Part shown: positions 53,280 through 63,069 of the stretch, in pieces
How the letters are laid out: every line of letters starts with the position of its first letter
How positions within the stretch are numbered: the first letter of the stretch is position 1
NCBI RefSeq assembly: GCF_900312815.1
Contig: NZ_OMPE01000008.1
Coordinates: 372,001 to 436,000 of the forward strand
Length of the DNA: 64,000 nucleotides
Source of the DNA: Aquimarina sp. AU474
GTDB lineage: Bacteria; Bacteroidota; Bacteroidia; Flavobacteriales; Flavobacteriaceae
Direction: 5' to 3'
Notes under the pieces: generated by a model
Seen by the model: only the letters and a program-made list of their open reading frames with translations
Databases searched by the model: none
What the model was told of the DNA's origin: nothing
Translations under genes and position numbers: made by a program

Positions 53280-54365
53280 ATGAAATATATTAATAAATCA
53301 TGTCTCATTCTAATATCTGTGGTACTACTATGTTCATGTGGAGAAAAAGAAAAACAGGAAGAAAAATTTATTCGCCCTGTAAAGTATGAACAAGTTGGTT
53401 TTTTGGGTGGTGAAAAAGTACGTAGTTTTAGTGGGACTGCAAGAACAGATAAAATTATTACCCTAAGTTTTAGAAACACAGGTATTATTACAGAGTTTAA
53501 TATAAAATTAGGGCAAAAAGTTAAAAAAGGAGAACTATTAGCGAAGTTGGATAATGTTCAATCACGTTTGGCATATGAGCAAGCAGTTACACAATTAAAT
53601 AGTGCTGCATCCCAAATGAATACGTCTAAATTGAATTTAAATAGGATAAGATCTTTGTATGAAAAAGGAAGTTCACCGTTAAGTGATTTTGAGGCTGCAA
53701 AAAATTCATTTAGAACCGCTCAAGAAAGCTATGAATCGACTAAACGCGGTGTTGACATTCAGCAGGAACAAATTCGATATGGGTTTTTATACGCTCCAGA
53801 AGATGGAACGATTGCCTCGGTGACGGCAGAAATTGACGAAAACATAAGTATTGGTCAATCTGTGGCGGTTTTAAATGCGGGAGCAGATATGGAGATTTCT
53901 TTAGGTATTCCAGAGAGTGTAATTAATGGTATAAGTCCTAATATGAAGGTAAACATTGATTTTGCATCTCTTGCAGAGAAAAGTTTTTTAGGAGAAGTTA
54001 CAGAGGTTTCGCCAGCAGCAGATGTTAATACGGCTACGTATCCAATTACGGTTAAAATTAGTAACCCTAGTAATGAGATAAAAAGTGGTATGGCGGCAAA
54101 TGTTACTTTCGATTTTGGAGAAAGAAATTTAAAAAATAAACAGCTAATAGTTCCTACAAATGCTGTAGGCGAAGACAGCAATGGACGTTTTGTTTTTGTA
54201 ATTGAAGAAAATGGTGAACTTAAAAAAGTAAAGAAACAACAAGTAACAATAGGTAATTTAACAACAGATGGGTTTGAAATAAAATCTGGATTATCTGCTG
54301 GGCAAAAAATAGCGACCGCTGGTTTACAAACATTGTTAGATGGTCAAGAAGTAAAATTACAGTAA
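53280..54365 (+). CDS. RND efflux periplasmic adaptor (membrane fusion protein), lipoprotein
   Basis: A 361-residue adaptor with lipobox LCSC (Cys20). Seen: a barrel/lipoyl N-terminal half (IITEFNIKLGQKVKKGELLAKLDN), a coiled-coil hairpin (about 95-155), the return lipoyl strand with FLYAPEDGTIA, and C-terminal beta-barrel/MP domains. It links the inner-membrane pump to TolC in the periplasm. Middle gene of the efflux operon. Confidence 0.93.
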   Translation: MKYINKSCLILISVVLLCSCGEKEKQEEKFIRPVKYEQVGFLGGEKVRSFSGTARTDKIITLSFRNTGIITEFNIKLGQKVKKGELLAKLDNVQSRLAYEQAVTQLNSAASQMNTSKLNLNRIRSLYEKGSSPLSDFEAAKNSFRTAQESYESTKRGVDIQQEQIRYGFLYAPEDGTIASVTAEIDENISIGQSVAVLNAGADMEISLGIPESVINGISPNMKVNIDFASLAEKSFLGEVTEVSPAADVNTATYPITVKISNPSNEIKSGMAANVTFDFGERNLKNKQLIVPTNAVGEDSNGRFVFVIEENGELKKVKKQQVTIGNLTTDGFEIKSGLSAGQKIATAGLQTLLDGQEVKLQ

Positions 54366-54385
54366 CTCTTTAACAAGCTAACCAA

Positions 54386-57300
54386 ATGAATCTAGCAAAG
54401 TTTTCTATAGAAAAAAACAGAATCACTTTTACAGTATTGATTTCAATATTGTTATTAGGTATTTCTACATATTTTAGTCTATCAAGAGATAGTATGCCTC
54501 CGTTTACCATTAGAGTTGCTTCTGTAGTATCTTCATTTCCTGGAGCAAGTCCAGAACGAGTAGAGCAGTTAGTTACTGATAAAATTGAAAAAATAGCTCA
54601 AGAATTACCCGAACTAAAAGAAGTAAATAGTACATCTAGAACAGGTTTATCTGTAGTTAATGTTACCTTAAAAGATGAAGTTAGTGAAGAGAAAATGCAG
54701 GCAGTATGGGATCGATTAAGAAGAAAACTTAATACAATACAAGGATTACCTCAAGGAGTTAATCCTAGTTTGCAAGATGACGGAATCGGTGATGTTTATG
54801 GTATTGTTGTTGGGCTTACATCAGATGGTTTTTCTTATGCTGAAATGAAGGAATATGTAGATGACATTAAAGATGATTTAATACAGCTACCTGATGCCGC
54901 TAAAGTAGAAATAGGAGGAGCTCAGGAAGAACGTATCTTTGTTGAGTTTGATAACACGAGATTAAAAGAATATGGTTTATCTGCTTCAAAATTGCAACAA
55001 AATATATCTGTAACAAATATTTTAAACTCTGGAGGCCAGATAAACGTTGGAGATGAACGTATTATTCTTGAACCTACGGGGAATTTTAATTCTATAGCAG
55101 ATATACGAAATATGTTAATTGCAGTAGGTGATGGTTCTCAATTGGTTAAGTTAGGAGATATTACAAAAATTGCAAAAGGATATATTGATCCACCTACTCA
55201 AAAAGTAAGGCTTAATGGAAAAGATGCGATCTCACTGCATGTAAACTTAAAAGAAAACGCTAACGTAATTGCTTTGGGTGAAGAAGTAAATAAAGTTATT
55301 AGTAAATGGGAAAAGCGATTACCGGTTGGTTTAGAGTTGATTCGAGTATCCTCTCTAGATTCTTATATTGACTTTAAGGTGAATGATTTTATAGTCAATT
55401 TAATGCAATCCATTGGTATTGTATTAATAGTAATGCTCATATTTTTAGGAATTAGAACGGGATTTGTGATTGCAAGTCTAATCCCTATTGTTACTATCAT
55501 GACTCTCATGATTATGGGACTTATGAACATAGGGCTTAATCAAGTGACATTGGCGGCTTTAATTATGGCATTGGGGATGTTGGTCGATAACGCCATCGTA
55601 GTGGCCGAAACGATAATGGTCAAAATAGAACAAGGTGTAGATAAGAAACAAGCATCTGTCGAAGCTTTTTCAGAATTATGGATGCCACTATTAATTTCTA
55701 CATTAACAACTTCTGCTGCATTTTTGGCTTTTTATCTCTCACCAACATCTATGGGTGATATTGTAGGTCCTATTTTTGTAGTGATATCAATCGCATTATT
55801 ATCCTCATGGATTATAGCTCTAACAGTGATAACCATGTTTTGCTATCTATTTCTTAAAGTAAAACCACAAGGAGAGTCAAAACCTAGTGTTATTGATAGG
55901 GTTATTAATACACTCAAAAAATATTATAAAGATTTAATACTTATTGCGTTAACGAATAAGTATAAAGTGATTATTGGAATATTTATCGCGTTTTTCATTT
56001 CCATTTATGGTTTCACCAAAGTTGACTTCGTTTTTTTTCCGGATAGTGATCGTAATATGATAACTATCGATATCAACCTTCCAGAAGGTAATAAAATAGA
56101 GAGAACCACGCAGATAGTAAAACAAATAGAAAAGTATATGACGGATTCGTTACAAACTAATGATTCTCGAGTGTTAGGCATAGTAGATTGGTCTTCTTAT
56201 ATAGGAGAGGGTCCAGAATCATACGACTTAGGGTACTCACCCGATGAGGCCAACTCTAATTATGCTCATATTTTGGTAAATACGTCTTCGTTTAATGAAA
56301 ATAACGCTATGATTGCAAAGTTGGATAAATTTACTTTTAATAATTTTCCAAATGCAGATATCAAAGTAGGGCCTTTAGGAGCAGGAGGTGGAGGAGTTCC
56401 TATAGAAATAAAAGTATCTGGTAATAATCCAGATGAACTTTCTAGGATTGCGGAGAAGGTTAAGCTTCGACTCTCAAAAATTAATGGTACTAAAAATGTA
56501 AAAGATGATTGGGGGCCTAAGAGTAAAAAATTCTTAATTCAAATTGATCAAAATCGTGCACAAACCGCAGGAATTACAAGTGAAGATATTGCTACTTCTC
56601 TTCAAACCGTATTAGATGGTTTTCAAACTGGAGAATATCGTGAAGATGATAAATCCATACCAATTTTAATGAGAAGTGATAATAATCAACAGCAATCACT
56701 GGCTTCACTAGAAACATTAAATATTTATGCGCAAGGATCAGGAAAAAGTATTCCTTTATTGCAAGTAGCTTCAATAGTCCCTGCATGGCAATATTCAAAA
56801 ATTAAGCGATTTGACTTATTAAGAACAGTTAATGTTACGAGTGAACTTAGAGAAAGTGGAAATGCATCAGCAATTACTGCAGAAATTACACCCTGGTTGG
56901 ATGAGCAATTAAAAACATGGCCACAGGGTTATGTTTACGAATTTGGAGGTGATGCAAAAAGCTCGGCAGAAAGTATGGGATCAGTAGTTGGGTATTTACC
57001 TATTTCTGGATTTATTATTATTTTGTTACTCATCATTCAATTTAATTCTTTTAGAAAAATGGGAATGGTATTACTTACTATCCCGTTGGGGGTTATAGGT
57101 GTGGTAATAGGATTACTCACTTTTGGAGAAGCCTTTGGGTTTATGCCGTTTTTGGGAGTTATTTCTCTTGCAGGAATAGTGATCAATAATGCTATTGTAT
57201 TAATTGACAGGATGGAAATAGAACAAAATGATCTTGGTCGAGCCGAGCATGATGCCGTTATAGCAGCTTGTCTACAGCGTTTTAGACCTATTTTATTAGC

Positions 57301-57496
57301 TACCTTTACAACTGTATTAGGACTTATACCATTGTATTTGAGTGGAGGTGAAATGTGGGAAGGAATGGCTGTAAGTATTATGATAGGGTTATTATTTGGT
57401 ACAGTGATAACATTACTTTTTATCCCTGCACTGTATAGTGTATTGTACAAAGTAGATTATAAAGAATACATATTTAATGAAAAATTGATGGAGTAA
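54386..57496 (+). CDS. RND family efflux transporter permease (HAE1-like)
   Basis: A 1036-residue inner-membrane proton antiporter. Twelve helices in two halves with large periplasmic porter loops, one after helix 1 (SRDSMPPFTIRVASVVSSFPG) and one after helix 7. Helix 4 reads GMLVDNAIVVAE, where Asp401 is present but the second Asp of the usual DD pair is Asn402. Helix 10 reads GIVINNAIVLID, where the usual Lys is Asn934. These positions belong to the proton relay in AcrB, so coupling may differ from classical pumps. Substrate unknown. Confidence 0.92.
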   Translation: MNLAKFSIEKNRITFTVLISILLLGISTYFSLSRDSMPPFTIRVASVVSSFPGASPERVEQLVTDKIEKIAQELPELKEVNSTSRTGLSVVNVTLKDEVSEEKMQAVWDRLRRKLNTIQGLPQGVNPSLQDDGIGDVYGIVVGLTSDGFSYAEMKEYVDDIKDDLIQLPDAAKVEIGGAQEERIFVEFDNTRLKEYGLSASKLQQNISVTNILNSGGQINVGDERIILEPTGNFNSIADIRNMLIAVGDGSQLVKLGDITKIAKGYIDPPTQKVRLNGKDAISLHVNLKENANVIALGEEVNKVISKWEKRLPVGLELIRVSSLDSYIDFKVNDFIVNLMQSIGIVLIVMLIFLGIRTGFVIASLIPIVTIMTLMIMGLMNIGLNQVTLAALIMALGMLVDNAIVVAETIMVKIEQGVDKKQASVEAFSELWMPLLISTLTTSAAFLAFYLSPTSMGDIVGPIFVVISIALLSSWIIALTVITMFCYLFLKVKPQGESKPSVIDRVINTLKKYYKDLILIALTNKYKVIIGIFIAFFISIYGFTKVDFVFFPDSDRNMITIDINLPEGNKIERTTQIVKQIEKYMTDSLQTNDSRVLGIVDWSSYIGEGPESYDLGYSPDEANSNYAHILVNTSSFNENNAMIAKLDKFTFNNFPNADIKVGPLGAGGGGVPIEIKVSGNNPDELSRIAEKVKLRLSKINGTKNVKDDWGPKSKKFLIQIDQNRAQTAGITSEDIATSLQTVLDGFQTGEYREDDKSIPILMRSDNNQQQSLASLETLNIYAQGSGKSIPLLQVASIVPAWQYSKIKRFDLLRTVNVTSELRESGNASAITAEITPWLDEQLKTWPQGYVYEFGGDAKSSAESMGSVVGYLPISGFIIILLLIIQFNSFRKMGMVLLTIPLGVIGVVIGLLTFGEAFGFMPFLGVISLAGIVINNAIVLIDRMEIEQNDLGRAEHDAVIAACLQRFRPILLATFTTVLGLIPLYLSGGEMWEGMAVSIMIGLLFGTVITLLFIPALYSVLYKVDYKEYIFNEKLME

Positions 57497-57513
57497 TAAA
57501 GAGTAAAAACAAT

Positions 57514-58212
57514 ATGAAAAAGGTATTAATTATATACGTTCTATTATGCACAATAATTAATGCTCAAGCACAGAAAAAAAATCATATTGGAATAGATCCT
57601 TTTTCTCCAATCTTTGGAACATTTCAGATACAATATGAGCGTAGTATTGTGGATAAACTTTCGGTAAGTCTTACGACCAGCTATAAATGGTCTTCGGGTT
57701 TATTTGAAATTCCCGGAATTAGATTTGGAAGTTTCTCTACGCGTGACTTTAGCTTTGAAGGATTTAAAGTTGTTCCCGAATTTAGATATTATGTTCAAAA
57801 TACGGAGTCTGGATTATTTGGGTTCTATATTGGTATATATGCAAAATATCAGGATTCTACAGGTGATATTGATGGGGAGTATACCGATTCTGATGATATT
57901 GAATTTCCGATCCGTATGGATGCAAAAATTCAGACTATTGCTACGGGATTTCAAGCAGGGTATAAATTAAGAGTTAAGAGAAGGTTTTTTATTGATTTTT
58001 TGATTTTTGGACCCGGAATTAGTTATAGCGAATTTGAGTTAGTTGAAAAAGAACCAGTGCCACAAGCTTTTTATGATGATTTATCTGAGGCATTAGAAGA
58101 ATATGGTTTTTTTGATGTTATAAATGCTAATTTTAATATTAATGCTAATCAAAAAACAAATATTACACTTCCAGCATTTCGTTACGGATTTAAATTAGGA
58201 TATGCATTTTGA
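57514..58212 (+). CDS. DUF3575-like outer-membrane barrel protein
   Basis: A 232-residue protein with signal peptide (about 1-19). The mature chain has alternating beta-strands: IGIDPFSPIFGTFQIQYERSI, VVPEFRYYVQNTESGLFGFYIG, ATGFQAGYKLRVKRRFFID, and a C-terminal RYGFKLGYAF ending in Phe, as in outer-membrane barrels. It resembles DUF3575-type proteins. It follows the RND permease gene by 17 bp and is likely part of the efflux operon. Confidence 0.75.
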   Translation: MKKVLIIYVLLCTIINAQAQKKNHIGIDPFSPIFGTFQIQYERSIVDKLSVSLTTSYKWSSGLFEIPGIRFGSFSTRDFSFEGFKVVPEFRYYVQNTESGLFGFYIGIYAKYQDSTGDIDGEYTDSDDIEFPIRMDAKIQTIATGFQAGYKLRVKRRFFIDFLIFGPGISYSEFELVEKEPVPQAFYDDLSEALEEYGFFDVINANFNINANQKTNITLPAFRYGFKLGYAF

Positions 58213-58260
58213 TAAGATTATGAATATGATAAAAACAAATTGTTATAAAGGGTAAGAATT

Positions 58261-58923
58261 ATGTTGGATAAACTATATCTATATCGTTTTGAGCTTTTTT
58301 TAAGTAGTCAAATTGCTATTCTTTTTGGATCTCTTTTTGTGCCAGGAAACTTTTTTGAAATCGTTATCTCACCATTATTGTTTATTGCCAATTTAGGAGC
58401 AGGAATATTATTGATTTCTAAGAAGAGAAAATTAATGTGGCTGTTTATAGCATTACTAATGGTTTTAGGAATAATATTTGGAATAGGATTAGGAGATAAT
58501 GAAAGTAATAGATCTTTATCCTTTCTTAATATGACAACTTATTTTTTGTTTTACGGTATTGTTACTTTAGAAATTATAAAACAAATTTTAAAAGCCAAAG
58601 TTGTTAATAAGAATGTAATTTTTGGATTAATTAGTGGATATATATCATTAGGGTTCATTAGTTTTTTTATTTGCCTTAGTATCGAAATGACTTATCCAGG
58701 ATCTTTTAAAGGACTTGCCGCAACATTTGATCAACCACAATTGTTTACCGAGCGGTTAATGTATTATAGTTATATAACTTTAATGACTATTGGTTATGGT
58801 GAGATCGTGCCTATAACTTCATTAGCACAAAAAGCAGCTATTTTGATTGGTATGATGGGGCAATTCTATTTAGTAATCCTTACCGCAATTATAGTAGGTA
58901 AATATATTAATCAAGACAAATGA
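58261..58923 (+). CDS. Ion-channel-family membrane protein with K+ selectivity filter
   Basis: A 220-residue membrane protein. About four to five hydrophobic helices before residue 145, then a pore-loop motif YITLMTIGYGEIVPI with TIGYGE at 176-181, the potassium-channel selectivity filter, and a final helix (about 191-213). It lacks a cytoplasmic RCK domain. It should be a tetrameric K+-selective channel. It lies between the efflux operon and the porin, apparently monocistronic. Confidence 0.85.
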   Translation: MLDKLYLYRFELFLSSQIAILFGSLFVPGNFFEIVISPLLFIANLGAGILLISKKRKLMWLFIALLMVLGIIFGIGLGDNESNRSLSFLNMTTYFLFYGIVTLEIIKQILKAKVVNKNVIFGLISGYISLGFISFFICLSIEMTYPGSFKGLAATFDQPQLFTERLMYYSYITLMTIGYGEIVPITSLAQKAAILIGMMGQFYLVILTAIIVGKYINQDK

Positions 58924-59093
58924 TTTACCATATATCTAGATTGACGTATTATCCTTTTTCTAAATGAATTGCAGATTCAAATGTGGTTCTATGTCCATTT
59001 GATATTAAGAAATATGAATGATTTAAAAGCTGATAAATATCATATTATAAAAGGTATTATTAAGTAACATTTGTAGTCATAAATTCATCTTAC

Positions 59094-60377
59094 ATGAAAC
59101 TTATTAGGCTAAGTGTTAAAGCATTCTTCGTATTATTTTTTGCGACCGTCCACGCTCAATTAGATATTGATGCAGATTTAAGATCACGGTTTGAATATCT
59201 ACATGGTTTTAATAATCTATTTCCTAATGATGCCGATCCTGCAGCTTTTGTTACACAACGTTCTCGACTCAATATTGGTTTTAAGCAAGAAAAGCTTAAA
59301 ATATTTATTAGTGTACAAGATGTAAGTACATGGGGAGATACGCGCCAAATATTAATTAATGATGGTAATGATTCCTTTTCACTATTTCAGGCTTGGGGAC
59401 AAATATTCCTTAACTCAAATTGGTCTCTAAAAGCAGGACGTCAAGTAATTTCATATGATGATCAACGTATTTTCGGCGGATTAGACTGGGCTATGCAAGG
59501 TCGCTTTCATGACGCGGCACTGATTAAATATGAAAATGAAACGTTTAAAACAGATATCGGAGCTGCTTTTAATCAAGAAGGGCAATCCAATGAAGGTACC
59601 CTATTTAATATCCAAGGTTTCTTTACTTACAAAACTATGCAGTATGGCTACCTCAAAAAACAATGGGGAAAAAGATCCGCAAGTTTTTTATTTCTAAATA
59701 CAGGTTTTCAAAAATTCAAAGGTATTAATAATGACGAACCTGATGGAGTTTTTTATAGGCAAACTACCGGTTCCTATTTTACATTTCCTGTAAGAGATAT
59801 TAATGTTACCGGAAGCGCTTATTATCAATTCGGAAAATCAGATGCTAATACAGATCTAAGTGCATATCAAATCTCTTTAGAAGCTATTTATAAACCAGGG
59901 AAAATCTTATATGGTTTAGGAGTAGAGTTTTTAAGTGGTACAGATCAAGATGGTGATGATAAGAACAAATCCTTTTTCCCTCTATATGGTACTAACCATA
60001 AATTTAATGGATATATGGATTACTTCTATGTAGGTAATCATGCAAATAATGTAGGTTTAAATGATCTATATGCTAAAGTAGTTTTTACCACAGGAAAGAA
60101 ATCTAGTTTACTTTTTAAGGTACATTATTTTATGGCTAATGCAGATTTAATAGGAAATGCAGATAAATACTTAGGAACCGAAGTGGATTTGGTGTTTAAA
60201 CAACAACTCATAAAAAATGTGAAATTAAATATAGGGTATTCTCACATGTTTGCCTCAGAAAATATGAGTCTTATTAAAGGAGGAAGACCTCATGATAATA
60301 TCAATAACTGGGGTTGGGCACAGTTGATCATAAACCCTAAGCTATTTAGGGCAGATTTTAAAAAGGAAAATGAATAA
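59094..60377 (+). CDS. Alginate-export-family (AlgE-like) outer-membrane porin
   Basis: A 427-residue barrel protein with signal peptide (about 1-22). Seen: LDIDADLRSRFEYLHGF, TQRSRLNIGFKQEKLKIFISVQDV, LKAGRQVISYDDQRIFGGLDWAMQGRFHDAA, typical of the alginate_exp family, with strands running to the C-terminus. Such porins occur next to respiratory operons in Bacteroidota as well as in polysaccharide export; here no alginate genes are near, so a small-solute porin is more likely. The nap operon follows. Confidence 0.85.
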   Translation: MKLIRLSVKAFFVLFFATVHAQLDIDADLRSRFEYLHGFNNLFPNDADPAAFVTQRSRLNIGFKQEKLKIFISVQDVSTWGDTRQILINDGNDSFSLFQAWGQIFLNSNWSLKAGRQVISYDDQRIFGGLDWAMQGRFHDAALIKYENETFKTDIGAAFNQEGQSNEGTLFNIQGFFTYKTMQYGYLKKQWGKRSASFLFLNTGFQKFKGINNDEPDGVFYRQTTGSYFTFPVRDINVTGSAYYQFGKSDANTDLSAYQISLEAIYKPGKILYGLGVEFLSGTDQDGDDKNKSFFPLYGTNHKFNGYMDYFYVGNHANNVGLNDLYAKVVFTTGKKSSLLFKVHYFMANADLIGNADKYLGTEVDLVFKQQLIKNVKLNIGYSHMFASENMSLIKGGRPHDNINNWGWAQLIINPKLFRADFKKENE

Positions 60378-60494
60378 AAATTAGTACCTTAATAGTCCTA
60401 TAATAAGGATGTTATATTAAAAGTTAGATTTTTTAAGAAAGAAATATAAGTTATCAGTTCTAGATACTATTTAATCGAACCTTAAACCAGAAAC

Positions 60495-60734
60495 ATGCCT
60501 ATCAAAAGTTATTTAGCCCACCCGCATGAGGATAAAAAAGAAGATCTTATCGAAGCCTTATCTACTATAGAACAATGTGAAATCATGGCTGCCCAAAATA
60601 AAGATGTTCTCATTTTGATAACCGAAACAGAGAATAAAGCAGAAGAGGCTATTTTAAAAGAAAAGTTAGATGCCATTAAGAGTTTAAAATTACTTGCTAT
60701 GGTTTCTGGTTTTAATACTCCACAAAACAACTAA
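60495..60734 (+). CDS. napD: NapD-like chaperone
   Basis: A 79-residue cytoplasmic protein with the ferredoxin-like pattern of NapD: PIKSYLAHPHEDKKEDLIEALSTIEQCEIMAAQNKDVLILI, then the second half with KLDAIKSLKLLAMVSGF. NapD binds the Tat signal peptide of NapA and delays export until the molybdenum cofactor is inserted. It lies 4 bp before napA, which carries a twin-arginine signal. Confidence 0.85.
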   Translation: MPIKSYLAHPHEDKKEDLIEALSTIEQCEIMAAQNKDVLILITETENKAEEAILKEKLDAIKSLKLLAMVSGFNTPQNN

Positions 60735-60738
60735 TTCT

Positions 60739-63066
60739 ATGTATACTTCCATGACCAATAGAAGGAAATTTATAAAGAAAATGGCAATGTTGTCTGCTAT
60801 GACAGCAGCAGCAGCAATGTTTCCTGGGATTTTATTTGCCGACGAACAAGAAAGAGGTATTCCTGATGGAAGTAATCTTGATTGGAAAAAAGCTCCTTGT
60901 AGATTTTGTGGTGTAGGATGTGGAGTTTTAATTGGTACAGAAAATGGAAAAGCCGTTGCTGTAAAAGGAGATCCAAAATCCCCAGTAAACAAAGGATTAT
61001 GTTGTGTAAAAGGATACCATTCTATTATTGCACTATACGGTAAAGATCGATTAACCAAGCCTTTAATTAAAAAAAACGGTCAATATGTAGAGACATCTAT
61101 GAAGGAGGCTTTGGATTTGATAGCGTCCAAAATGAAAGAAACCATAAAAGAGTACGGTAAAGACGCGGTATCTATCTATGGTTCGGGACAATGGACTATC
61201 CCTGATGGATATGTAGCTTCAAAATTGTTTAAAGGATGTATAGGAACCAACAATGTCGAAGCTAATGCCAGGTTATGCATGGCAACGGCAGTTACAGGGT
61301 TTTTAACATCCTTTGGTCTAGATGAACCAATGGGATGCTATGAGGATATTGACTATGCCGATACTTTTGTACTATGGGGTAATAATATGGCAGAAATGCA
61401 TCCGGTACTGTTTTCTAGATTATTAGATCAACGCCTTAAAAAAGGAGTGAAGATTATTGATTTTGCTACGAGAACTACTAGAACCAGTATGGCTGCCGAT
61501 AGATCCATTTTATTCAAACCTCAAACGGATTTGGCAGTAGCTAATGCAATTTGCTATGAAATAGTACACAATGGTTGGATGAATAGATCTTTTGTCGAAG
61601 AGCATTGTAATTTTAGTAAGGGACTTACTGATATGGGGTATGGGTTGGAAGATGGTTATAAATTTACTGATAAACCCGAAAAAATAAACTTCGAAGATTA
61701 TAAAACTTTTCTAGAAGATTATACTCCAGAGAAGGCTTCCAAAATATCAGGTGTAACTGTAAAAGATATTAAATATTTAGCAGCTCAATTTGGAGATCCA
61801 AATAAAAAGGTAATGTCATTGTGGTGCATGGGGATGAATCAACATTCTCGAGGAACCTGGATGAATAATTTGGTTTATAATATTCATTTATTAACTGGCA
61901 AGATTTCTGAACCTGGTAATAGTCCTTTTTCATTAACAGGTCAGCCTAGTGCATGTGGTACTGTTAGAGAGGTGGGAACCTTAACTCATAAACTTCCTCA
62001 TGGAGTAGTAACCAATAAAGAACATCGAGAATTTGCTGCCAAAATATGGGATGTTCCTGTAGAAAATATTCCTTCTAAGCCTACCTATCATACTGTAGAA
62101 ATGTTTAGAGCTTTGGATAGAGGAGATATACGTTTTATGTGGATACAAGTGACCAATCCAATGGTCTCAATGCCAAAACTAAAGCGATATCGAGATGGTG
62201 CAAAAAAAGAAGGGCGCTTTATTGTTGTTTCTGATATTTATCCTACCCCCACAACAGATATTGCAGATGTTATTTTACCCTCGGCAATGTGGATTGAACG
62301 AGAAGGAATGTATGGCAATTCTGAAAGACGTACTCAGTATTTTGAACAAATGTTAGAACCGCCAGGTGAAGCAATGAGTGATACCATGCAATTAATTGAA
62401 GTGGCAAAACGCATGGGGTATGAGAAACAATTCTATTATAAAGAAGAGACTCATATTGAAGAAGTTTATAACGAATATAGAAAACACCATGTTGGTAAAA
62501 AACACAATATGGCTCCATTAGAGGTTTTAAAATCTCAACCTGGCGCACTGTGGCCTTACGTAGATGGTAAATCTACCAAATGGCGATTTAACTCCAAATA
62601 TGATCCTGCGTGCTCTAACGGTAAAGATTTCCACTTTTACGGAAAACCTGATGGTAAAGCAATTATTTGGCAAAGGCCATATGAGCCTGCAGCCGAAGAA
62701 CCGGATGCAGAATATCCTTTTTGGCTGGGCACTGGCCGTGTTGTAGAGCACTGGCACACAGGATCTATGACTCGTAGGATTCCTGTTTTGCATAAAGCAA
62801 TGCCACATGGTTATGTTGAGCTACATCCTGAAGATGCAAAACGCATGCAGATTAGAAATGGTGATAGTGTAAAGCTGACTACACGTCGTGGAGAAATTAT
62901 ATTGCCTGCATCTGTAGATCAACGAGGTATTCCAGCTCCAATGCAAGTATTTGTTCCATTTTTTGATGAAAATATGCTAATTAATGATATTACATTAGAT
63001 TCTTTTTGTCCAATTTCTAAAGAACCTGATTACAAGAAATGTGCTGTAAAAGTTGAAAAAGTATAA
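60739..63066 (+). CDS. napA: Periplasmic nitrate reductase catalytic subunit (molybdopterin)
   Basis: A 775-residue bis-MGD enzyme that reduces nitrate to nitrite. Seen: a Tat signal (TNRRKFIKK then a hydrophobic stretch, about 6-34), a [4Fe-4S] motif with Cys54, Cys57, Cys61 and Cys89 (CRFCGVGCG, GLCCVKG), the Mo-ligating Cys180 in NARLCMA, and a C-terminal MGD-binding domain (GTGRVVEHWHTGSMTRR). These fit NapA better than formate dehydrogenase. ATG at 60739 or 60751 both give a Tat signal; a longer frame from 60694 overlaps napD and is unlikely. The cytochrome gene follows by 3 bp. Confidence 0.92.
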   Translation: MYTSMTNRRKFIKKMAMLSAMTAAAAMFPGILFADEQERGIPDGSNLDWKKAPCRFCGVGCGVLIGTENGKAVAVKGDPKSPVNKGLCCVKGYHSIIALYGKDRLTKPLIKKNGQYVETSMKEALDLIASKMKETIKEYGKDAVSIYGSGQWTIPDGYVASKLFKGCIGTNNVEANARLCMATAVTGFLTSFGLDEPMGCYEDIDYADTFVLWGNNMAEMHPVLFSRLLDQRLKKGVKIIDFATRTTRTSMAADRSILFKPQTDLAVANAICYEIVHNGWMNRSFVEEHCNFSKGLTDMGYGLEDGYKFTDKPEKINFEDYKTFLEDYTPEKASKISGVTVKDIKYLAAQFGDPNKKVMSLWCMGMNQHSRGTWMNNLVYNIHLLTGKISEPGNSPFSLTGQPSACGTVREVGTLTHKLPHGVVTNKEHREFAAKIWDVPVENIPSKPTYHTVEMFRALDRGDIRFMWIQVTNPMVSMPKLKRYRDGAKKEGRFIVVSDIYPTPTTDIADVILPSAMWIEREGMYGNSERRTQYFEQMLEPPGEAMSDTMQLIEVAKRMGYEKQFYYKEETHIEEVYNEYRKHHVGKKHNMAPLEVLKSQPGALWPYVDGKSTKWRFNSKYDPACSNGKDFHFYGKPDGKAIIWQRPYEPAAEEPDAEYPFWLGTGRVVEHWHTGSMTRRIPVLHKAMPHGYVELHPEDAKRMQIRNGDSVKLTTRRGEIILPASVDQRGIPAPMQVFVPFFDENMLINDITLDSFCPISKEPDYKKCAVKVEKV

Positions 63067-63069
63067 CTC

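Noticed and set aside
60690-61058. Minus-strand open frame of 122 codons
   Set aside because: Antisense to the start of napA; no domain or promoter.
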